The notes beneath the pieces are model-generated. The model saw only the letters and a list, made by a program, of their open reading frames with translations, searched no databases and was not told the origin of the DNA. From Pseudoflavonifractor intestinihominis (GTDB taxonomy: Bacteria; Bacillota; Clostridia; Oscillospirales; Oscillospiraceae): DNA of 64,000 nt. Position 1 is the first letter of the stretch; each line of letters opens with the position of its first letter. The stretch lies in assembly GCF_040096055.1 (NCBI RefSeq), contig NZ_JBBMFK010000007.1, positions 1 through 64,000 of the forward strand, written 5' to 3'. Positions 56,214 to 64,000 of this stretch are shown one piece after another. A program made the position numbers and the translations under genes.

Positions 56214-59135
56214 ATGCAAGAAAAACGCGTAAAAAAGAAAATGAGCAACAAAAAATTCACCGCCATCTGGACCGTGGTCCTGGCCCTGGTGCTGGCGGTA
56301 GCGGTGAATATCCTGACCAGTATCTTCAAGGGCTATGTGGACCTGTATCTGGGCGGCGGCGATATCATCATCACCAAGACCGAGGGCTCCGAGGACTGGG
56401 AGAGCGAGTATTACACCCTGGACTACCAGTCCACTGAGGACATGCAGGCGGCGGCCGACGCCCTGGTGGAGGAGATAGAGAGCGAGGGCATCGTGCTGCT
56501 GAAGAACAACGGCGCCCTGCCCCTGGCCACCCCCGCCAAGGTGACCCTGCTGGGCCGTGACGCCGCTGACCCGGTGTACGGCGGCTCCGGCTCCGGCTCC
56601 GTGGATCTGAGCACTGTGGTGGATCTGCGCACCGGTCTGGAGCAGGCCGGGTATGAGATCAACGACACGGTCTACTCCATCCTCAGCGGCTACGCCGCCT
56701 ATAAGGAGGAGACCACCGCTCTGGGCGCCAGTCGGGTCTACGATCACCCCAAGGGCGTCATCGCCATGGACAAGCCGGAGGATTCCTCCTACTACATCGG
56801 CGAGATGCCGGTGGAGAACTACACCGCCGACGCGGTCTCCAGCTTCTCGGCCTACGGCGACGCCGCCATTGTGGTCATCGGCCGGGGCGGCGGCGAGGGC
56901 GGCGACCTGACCCAGGACATGGAGGGCTGGGACGACAACTATACGAACGGCCAGCACCAGCTGGAGCTCAACCAGGACGAGAAGGACATGCTGGCCCTGG
57001 CGGAGGAGCACTTTGACAAGGTCATCGTCCTCATCAACGCTTCCACCTCCATGGAGCTGGGCATTCTGGAGGACGATGAGAATGTGGACGCCATTCTGTG
57101 GGTTGGTTCCCCCGGGCAGACCGGCTTCAACGCCGTGGGCGAGGTGCTCTCCGGCACAGTGAACCCCTCCGGCCGGACCGCGGACATCTACCCCGCCGAC
57201 TTCACCCAGGACCCCACTTTCGTCAACTTCGGCCACTACCAGTACGAGAATATCAGCGCCTCCAACGCCAGCGGCGTGGGCACCTTCGTCCAGTACGAAG
57301 AGGGCATCTACGTGGGCTACCGGTACTACGAGACCGCCGCCGTGGAGGGCTTCATCGACTACGACCAGGCCGTTGTCTACCCCTTCGGCTACGGCCTGAG
57401 CTACACCACCTTCGACTGGACCGTCACCAACCAGGAGCTGGGCGGCGTGGACGGCAACATCACCGTGGACGTGACCGTCACCAATACCGGCGACCTGGCG
57501 GGCAAGGACGTGGTGGAGCTCTACTACTCCGCCCCCTACTATGCCGACCGGGGCATTGAGAAGTCCAGCGTGGTGCTGGGGGCCTTTGCCAAGACCGGCC
57601 TGCTCCAGCCTGGCGAAAGCGAGACCGTCACCCTGACCCTGGCCGTGGAGGACATGGCCTCCTACGACTACAAGACCGAGAAGGCCTATGTGCTGGATGA
57701 GGGCGAGTATCTCATCACCCTCCAGACCGATTCCCACAATGTTAAAGAGGGCTGTGAGCCCATCTCCTACACCCTGTCCTCCCGCACCGTGTTCAGCGGC
57801 GACGACCACCGGGCCTCCGACCACGCCGCCGTCACCAACCAGTTTGACGATGTGTCCGCCATGTTCACCGACACCCCCACCGAGGGCTGTGCCCTGAACA
57901 TGAGCCGCTCCGACTTCGCCGACACCTTCCCCACCGCGCCCACCGGCGCGGACCTGACGGCCAGCGACGCGGTCATCGAGGGCTACCAGGCCTATAAGGC
58001 CGCCGACCACCAGGACCCGGAGGCGGAGAAGCCCACCACCGGCGCGGACAACGGCCTGTCCCTCATCGACCTGCGGGGCCTGCCCTACGACGACCCCTCC
58101 TGGGACCTGCTGCTGGACCAGATGGAGGAGAAGGACATGGTCAAGCTGGTGCTCAACGGCATGTACGCCACCGTGGAGATGTCCTCCATCGGCAAGCCTG
58201 CCACGGAGGACTACGACGGCCCTGCCGGCATCAACTCCTACATGACCTCTCTCAGCTGCACCTCCTACCCCTCCGAGGTGGTCATCGCCTCCACCTGGAA
58301 CGCCGACCTGGCCTACCGGATGGGCGTGATGGTGGGCAACGAGGCCATTGACAACGGTGTCACCGGCTGGTACGCCCCGGCCATGAATATCCACCGCAGC
58401 CCCTTCGGCGGCCGCAACTTCGAGTACTACTCCGAGGACCCATTCCTCTCCGGTGTGATGGGGGCGGCCACCGTGTCAGGCGCCGGCAGCAAGGGCGTCT
58501 ACTGCACCATCAAGCACTTTGCCGTCAACGACCAGGAGACCAACCGGGTCAACAACGGCGTCAGCTCCTGGGTCAACGAGCAGGCCATGCGGGAGATCTA
58601 CCTCAAGCCCTTTGAGTACACCGTGAAGAATGCGGCCCAGACCGTGAACTATATCTCCGACGAGCTTGGCACCATGTCCCAGCAGGAGATGGCGGGCTGT
58701 ACGGCGGTGATGAGCTCCTACAACCGGCTGGGCGCCACCTGGGCCGGCGGCTCGGAGGCCCTGATGCAGACCGTACTCCGGGACGAGTGGGGCTTTGAGG
58801 GCCTGGCTATCACCGACTTCGACCTGTATGAGTACATGTATCCCGACCAGGCCATTGCCGCAGGCACCGACCTGATTCTGTCCACCGACGCCATGAAGGG
58901 GTTGGAGGACACCTCCAGCCCCACGGCGCTGAACAACCTCCGCGAGTCCTGCCACGACATTCTCTATACCGTGGTACACTCCAATGCCATGAACGGCATC
59001 GTACCCGGCACCATCATCTCCTACACCGCCGCACCCTGGGAGACCGGGCTGATGATTGCCGACGTGGTGGTGGCCGTGCTGCTGGTGGCAGGCGTCGCCT
59101 GGGTCATCATCCGGGTGAAGAAGAACAAGAGCTGA
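56214..59135 (+). CDS. Circularly permuted, membrane-anchored GH3 glycosidase (copy D)
   Basis: A 973-aa GH3 with the permuted order: sandwich domain (about 85-390), fibronectin-III-like (about 405-510), and TIM barrel (about 620-920). Likely catalytic residues are Glu228 (GRGGGEGGD) and Asp868 (AITDF). Membrane helices are at about 16-38 and 940-966. It has an AAAGGAGGAAA site. It is the closest relative of copy A, and about 650 bp in the middle (57299-57945) are nearly identical in DNA, although the two genes lie in opposite orientations 50 kb apart. Confidence 0.9.
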   Translation: MQEKRVKKKMSNKKFTAIWTVVLALVLAVAVNILTSIFKGYVDLYLGGGDIIITKTEGSEDWESEYYTLDYQSTEDMQAAADALVEEIESEGIVLLKNNGALPLATPAKVTLLGRDAADPVYGGSGSGSVDLSTVVDLRTGLEQAGYEINDTVYSILSGYAAYKEETTALGASRVYDHPKGVIAMDKPEDSSYYIGEMPVENYTADAVSSFSAYGDAAIVVIGRGGGEGGDLTQDMEGWDDNYTNGQHQLELNQDEKDMLALAEEHFDKVIVLINASTSMELGILEDDENVDAILWVGSPGQTGFNAVGEVLSGTVNPSGRTADIYPADFTQDPTFVNFGHYQYENISASNASGVGTFVQYEEGIYVGYRYYETAAVEGFIDYDQAVVYPFGYGLSYTTFDWTVTNQELGGVDGNITVDVTVTNTGDLAGKDVVELYYSAPYYADRGIEKSSVVLGAFAKTGLLQPGESETVTLTLAVEDMASYDYKTEKAYVLDEGEYLITLQTDSHNVKEGCEPISYTLSSRTVFSGDDHRASDHAAVTNQFDDVSAMFTDTPTEGCALNMSRSDFADTFPTAPTGADLTASDAVIEGYQAYKAADHQDPEAEKPTTGADNGLSLIDLRGLPYDDPSWDLLLDQMEEKDMVKLVLNGMYATVEMSSIGKPATEDYDGPAGINSYMTSLSCTSYPSEVVIASTWNADLAYRMGVMVGNEAIDNGVTGWYAPAMNIHRSPFGGRNFEYYSEDPFLSGVMGAATVSGAGSKGVYCTIKHFAVNDQETNRVNNGVSSWVNEQAMREIYLKPFEYTVKNAAQTVNYISDELGTMSQQEMAGCTAVMSSYNRLGATWAGGSEALMQTVLRDEWGFEGLAITDFDLYEYMYPDQAIAAGTDLILSTDAMKGLEDTSSPTALNNLRESCHDILYTVVHSNAMNGIVPGTIISYTAAPWETGLMIADVVVAVLLVAGVAWVIIRVKKNKS

Positions 59136-59149
59136 ACAGAAAAACGCAA

Positions 59150-59182
59150 AAAAAGAGCGCCTGCACAGCAGGCGCTCTTTTT
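59150..59182. terminator. Bidirectional terminator
   Basis: GAGCGCCTGC and its complement around ACA, flanked by A5 and T5, separate the GH3 gene and the convergent pyrophosphatase gene. Confidence 0.9.
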
Positions 59183-59193
59183 ATATGGGTGGG

Positions 59194-61335
<2,142 letters not shown>

Positions 61336-61390
61336 TCCTTTACATAATAGGAAGACTGAAGAAAAAATAATATTTTACTTAAGCGAGAGA

Positions 61391-61430
61391 AAACACCGTT
61401 AGGCTCAGCCTTCCCTTTGCTGATGGCACC
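61391..61430 (-). ncRNA. Structured leader of hppA, candidate riboswitch
   Basis: The 5' leader has a core hairpin, TCAGC with GCTGA around a purine-rich AAAGGGAAG loop, flanked by GGTGCC and GCCTAACGG, within an otherwise AT-rich region. This GC-rich, purine-loop island stands out. It might be an ion-responsive riboswitch such as the Na+ class (DUF1646 motif), which would suit a Na+-pumping pyrophosphatase, but I cannot confirm the consensus from memory. A promoter TTGCAA-16-TAATAT lies just upstream. Confidence 0.3.
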
Positions 61431-61439
61431 TTAATATTA

Positions 61440-61782
61440 CCATAATCATCTCATTTTGCAAGGAGTTCTTTACAAAAACAGAGGGCGGTCAGTGCGCTTT
61501 CGATAAAATCAATAAATTTATAAGGATGCATGATAAAAATTATGATGATTTTGCCCAAACAGAACCGGGGGCTTATAAAACAGGAAAAATGACAGAGCGG
61601 GAGACAGATCGTTTGCGTAAAAAATAAAAAGGAGTGGTCAAAAATGGGTAAAAAACTGTGGAATCTCACAACTTAGATAAAATTTTGACAAAAAGCAGGG
61701 CGGAAAAAAAGAAAATTACATGTTTTCAATGATAAAGTGCTGAAAAATTGAAATTTTAGAAAATTTCCAGGGAAAAGAGCCC
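61440..61782. other. AT-rich intergenic stretch without a recognised gene
   Basis: This stretch is strongly AT-rich compared with the genes. It holds the upstream promoter elements of hppA on one side. A 72-codon minus-strand frame at 61451-61669 is low-complexity and lacks a ribosome-binding site, so I do not call it a gene. Confidence 0.6.
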
Positions 61783-61837
61783 TTGCAGAAACCAGATTGG
61801 CGTGATATGATTGCCACAAATTAGTACGATAGTACTA
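61783..61837 (+). promoter_or_regulatory. Promoter and palindromic operator of the FMN-lipoprotein gene
   Basis: TTGCAG (61783-61788) and TATGAT (61806-61811) are 17 nt apart. The perfect palindrome TAGTAC-GATA-GTACTA (61822-61837) covers the expected transcription start. Its position fits a repressor, and a TetR-family regulator is encoded just beyond the lipoprotein gene. Confidence 0.6.
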
Positions 61838-61861
61838 GATGAATGAAAGGGGCATTCTATT

Positions 61862-63103
61862 ATGAATAAGAAATGGATTTCTGCCTGTGCCGCCGCCGCG
61901 CTGCTGCTGAGCACTGCGGCCTGCAGCACGCCTGCGACCGAGGAGAGCACCCAGCCCTCCGCCAGCAGCTCCGCCGCCCAGAGCGAGACCCTGACCGGCA
62001 AGGGCCAGGGCTTCGGCGGCGTCATCACCGCCACCCTGACCGTGGAGAACGGCGTCATCACCGCCGCCAGCTTTGACGGTCCCGACGAGACCCCCGATGT
62101 GGGCGGCGCCGCCCTGGAGACGCTGGCGGAGCAGGTGGTGGCGGCCAACGGCGCCGAGATCGACGGCGTGTCCGGCGCCACCTACACCAGCGACGGCTGC
62201 CGCGCCGCCGTGCTCAACGCCCTGGACCCGGAGGCCAATCCCTTTGAGGCCGAGAGCGGCGACGAGGGCGGGGAGACGGCCTCCTATCCCACCGGCGCCG
62301 AGCCTGTGGAGATCCCCAGCGACCGCAAGATCGTCAGCGCCACCACCTACGGCATCTACACCAAGGACGTGACCTCTGCCCAGGACTGCGTCATTAAGGC
62401 CACCCTCTACTGGGACCTGGACAACAACCAGGCCTATGCCGTGCAGTTCTATGAGCCCATGCTCCCCTGGGACGACAACGGCGCCGCTGCCGGCTGGGGC
62501 AACATGACCGACGAGGCGGTGATCTCCGCCCTGGGTGAGGACGGTCTGGTCACCTTCACCTCCGGCGACACCACTTGTAACTTTGCCAAGTACATCCAGA
62601 TCGGCGACGTGGTGTGGACCGGAGAGCTGGGCAGCGACCCCGCCTGTGAGGTTGCTGTGGTCTACTCCGCCGACATCGACGGCCAGACCGTGAAGATGAA
62701 CGACTATGTGGCCACCGAGGAGGGCGGCAAGTGGTACGTGGACGCCTCCGCCCAGCCTGCCTACATCCTCAAGAGCGCCCAGAGCGTCACCAGCGCCGAC
62801 GATGAGAACGTGGCCATGACCTACCAGATTACCGCCAAGGAGACCAACGGCCACGGCACCGACTTCTGGCCCAGCCCCATCACCTTCCCCGGCAACATGC
62901 AGGCCATCAAGGACTTTGTGCTGGAGAACGGCTTTGACTACGACTACTATGCCGACGGCGGCATGACCCAGAACGACGAGGGCTACTGGCAGACCCCCGA
63001 CGCGGTCTCCGGCGCCACCCTGTCCGAGACCCCCACCTACCTGGACATGCTCAAGACCCTCTACGAGCGCATCCAGAACGGCGACTACGTGGAAGAGAAC
63101 TAA
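61862..63103 (+). CDS. FMN-binding (flavinylated) lipoprotein
   Basis: A 413-aa secreted protein. The lipobox ends at Cys21 (LLLSTAAC), followed by a Ser/Thr/Ala linker. The FMN_bind domain (about 45-120) has DGVSGATYTSDG, in which Thr107 is the expected site of covalent FMN attachment. A second, C-terminal SGAT (Thr386, DAVSGATLSETP) closes an extended second domain (about 150-413), so it may carry two flavins or one degenerate site. Such lipoproteins take part in extracellular electron transfer or flavin-based redox at the surface. No flavin transferase (ApbE) gene is in the window. Confidence 0.85.
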   Translation: MNKKWISACAAAALLLSTAACSTPATEESTQPSASSSAAQSETLTGKGQGFGGVITATLTVENGVITAASFDGPDETPDVGGAALETLAEQVVAANGAEIDGVSGATYTSDGCRAAVLNALDPEANPFEAESGDEGGETASYPTGAEPVEIPSDRKIVSATTYGIYTKDVTSAQDCVIKATLYWDLDNNQAYAVQFYEPMLPWDDNGAAAGWGNMTDEAVISALGEDGLVTFTSGDTTCNFAKYIQIGDVVWTGELGSDPACEVAVVYSADIDGQTVKMNDYVATEEGGKWYVDASAQPAYILKSAQSVTSADDENVAMTYQITAKETNGHGTDFWPSPITFPGNMQAIKDFVLENGFDYDYYADGGMTQNDEGYWQTPDAVSGATLSETPTYLDMLKTLYERIQNGDYVEEN

Positions 63104-63111
63104 GCAGCATA

Positions 63112-63159
63112 AAAAAAGCCTGGGGCAGTTCACAACTGTGAACTGCCCCAGGCTTTTTT
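63112..63159. terminator. Bidirectional terminator
   Basis: A 20-bp-plus perfect stem containing GCCTGGGGCAGTTCAC and complement is flanked by A7 and T6, between the lipoprotein and TetR genes. Confidence 0.93.
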
Positions 63160-63175
63160 GTCCGTAATACAGGGC

Positions 63176-63781
63176 TCATTCCGCCGGAATACGTCCCAGG
63201 GTGGCGTATTCCGCCCTGCCGGCAGGGGTGAGATAGGGCATCAGGACGGCCCACTGGGCCGCCAGCATCTCCGATACGGAGATACCATGCGATGAGGGCC
63301 AGGTGGCGTTGTGCTGGGCCCAGCCGGTGTGGCTGAGCATGAGCAGGCAGGTTATCTGATCCAGCAGGGGGCCGGACAGCTCGGGCACGAACAGGCCCAG
63401 CCCGGTGCAGCTCCCAATGGCGTCCCGCAGGATGTTGAACAGCTCCATCACATTGGCGACATGCCGCGACTGAAGAGAGGGGACAGAGCTGTACAGCGCC
63501 GGGTCGTTGAAGTAGAAGGGCGTCTCCAGGAAGGACTCCAGCATCCGCTCCAGCAGCCGGTTCAGGCCGGGCAGCCCCGGGACGGGGGCGGCGGGCAGGG
63601 TGTCCAGCTCGTCGTCCATAATGGCCTCCATGAGCAGCTCCTTCTGGGGGTAGTGGTAGGTCAGGTTGCCCACGCTGATGTCCAGGGCGTCGGCGATGTT
63701 GCGCATGGATACGGCCCGGTATCCCCGCGCGTTGAAGAGCTCCCGGGCGGTCTTCCGGATCAGCTCCTTGGTGGTTTTCAT
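63176..63781 (-). CDS. TetR/AcrR family transcriptional regulator
   Basis: A 201-aa regulator with an N-terminal TetR helix-turn-helix: KELIRKTARELFNARGYRAVSMRNIADALDISVGNLTYHYPQK-type sequence over residues 5-48, then an all-helical ligand-binding domain. A GGAGGTAACGCC site precedes the start. It converges on the FMN-lipoprotein gene, whose promoter carries a palindrome of the right size, so it is a candidate regulator of that gene. The ligand is unknown. Confidence 0.88.
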   Translation of the reverse strand: MKTTKELIRKTARELFNARGYRAVSMRNIADALDISVGNLTYHYPQKELLMEAIMDDELDTLPAAPVPGLPGLNRLLERMLESFLETPFYFNDPALYSSVPSLQSRHVANVMELFNILRDAIGSCTGLGLFVPELSGPLLDQITCLLMLSHTGWAQHNATWPSSHGISVSEMLAAQWAVLMPYLTPAGRAEYATLGRIPAE

Positions 63782-63820
63782 GGCGTTACCTCCGGAGATC
63801 GATCTGCTGGGATGGAGCGC

Positions 63821-64000
63821 TCAGGACCGGCTCCAGGCGCTCTTGCTGAACAGAACCAGGATGGGGAGCAGCTCCAGCCGGCCGATGATCATGCACAGGG
63901 TGAGCACCAGTTTGGACAGGGCGGAGAAGGCGGAGTAGTTGCCCATGGGCCCCACAGTCTCCAGGCCGGGGCCCACGTTGCCGATGCAGGAGACCACAGC
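63821..64000 (-). CDS. TrkH/KtrB-type potassium transporter, C-terminal end (cut by window)
   Basis: The last 59 residues of a potassium uptake subunit. SCIGNVGPGLETVGPMGNYS is the final pore-loop and selectivity-filter region of TrkH/KtrB proteins, followed by the last helices (LSKLVLTLCMIIGRLELLPILVLF). The frame is open to the window edge. It is transcribed toward the TetR gene, 39 nt away. Confidence 0.88.
   Translation of the reverse strand, partial: AVVSCIGNVGPGLETVGPMGNYSAFSALSKLVLTLCMIIGRLELLPILVLFSKSAWSRS

Noticed and set aside
61451..61669. 72-codon minus-strand frame in the AT-rich gap
   Set aside because: Low-complexity Phe/Ile-rich content, no ribosome-binding site, and overlaps the hppA promoter region.

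Overview
The window looks like the chromosome of a GC-rich, low-motility gut Firmicute of the Oscillospiraceae type (Flavonifractor, Lawsonibacter or Pseudoflavonifractor-like). The evidence is the high-GC codon use, sigma-A promoters of the Bacillota kind, purine-rich Shine-Dalgarno sites, a SpoVB-type flippase, SLH-anchored secreted proteins, a Clostridia-type ethanolamine microcompartment locus and AgrC/LytTR-type two-component systems. This is inferred from gene content; no rRNA gene is present to fix the taxon.

Layout. 1-2 kb: an AT-rich, possibly acquired patch with a frameshifted SLH/copper-amine-oxidase-N-like secreted protein and a small CxxC protein. 2-5 kb: an AI-2E-family permease and a cysteine desulfurase/IscU pair. 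5-10 kb: a membrane-anchored glycoside hydrolase family 3 (GH3) enzyme with two perfect palindromic operators in front of it and a LacI-type regulator gene upstream, then a GreA-type factor. 10-12 kb: a tRNA-Leu(UAG) gene that has been split and rebuilt by a 0.5 kb insert flanked by a 42-bp repeat of its 5' half, with the original promoter left behind on the far side. 11.5-22.4 kb: pyridoxamine kinase, membrane-anchored amidase, SpoVB-like flippase, a DUF554 pseudogene, a giant SLH-anchored protein with two NamZ-like (GH171) domains, a CbxX/SpoVK-like AAA ATPase and a zinc-ribbon/Big2 membrane protein.

22.5-33.7 kb: a co-directional ethanolamine operon, eutG-A-B-C-L-E-M-T-D-x-N-H-Q. It takes in ethanolamine (EutH), cleaves it with the B12-dependent lyase EutBC (maintained by EutA and EutT) inside a microcompartment shell (EutL, EutM, EutN), and converts acetaldehyde to ethanol (EutG) or acetyl-CoA and acetyl-phosphate (EutE, PduL-type EutD). 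EutV/EutW, EutP, EutS, EutK and EutJ are not in the window. 33.7-37.2 kb: a minus-strand operon of an M24 peptidase, two nucleoside hydrolases and an unknown protein.

37.4-59.1 kb: the most unusual part. Two copies of a LytTR response regulator, a GHKL (AgrC-like) sensor kinase and a circularly permuted, doubly membrane-anchored GH3 face each other, around a complete PTS cluster (IICBA, BglG-type antiterminator with a RAT/terminator leader, HPr, enzyme I). A lipoprotein GH3 of normal domain order and a further permuted GH3 follow. With the GH3 at 5-8 kb this gives five GH3 proteins, four of them permuted with one membrane helix at each end. A glycoside-sensing, surface-hydrolysis and glucose-uptake system is the inferred overall role.

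59.2-64 kb: a K+-dependent-type membrane pyrophosphatase with a structured leader, an FMN-binding (SGAT) lipoprotein with a palindromic operator, a TetR regulator converging on it, and the C-terminal end of a TrkH-type potassium transporter cut by the window edge.
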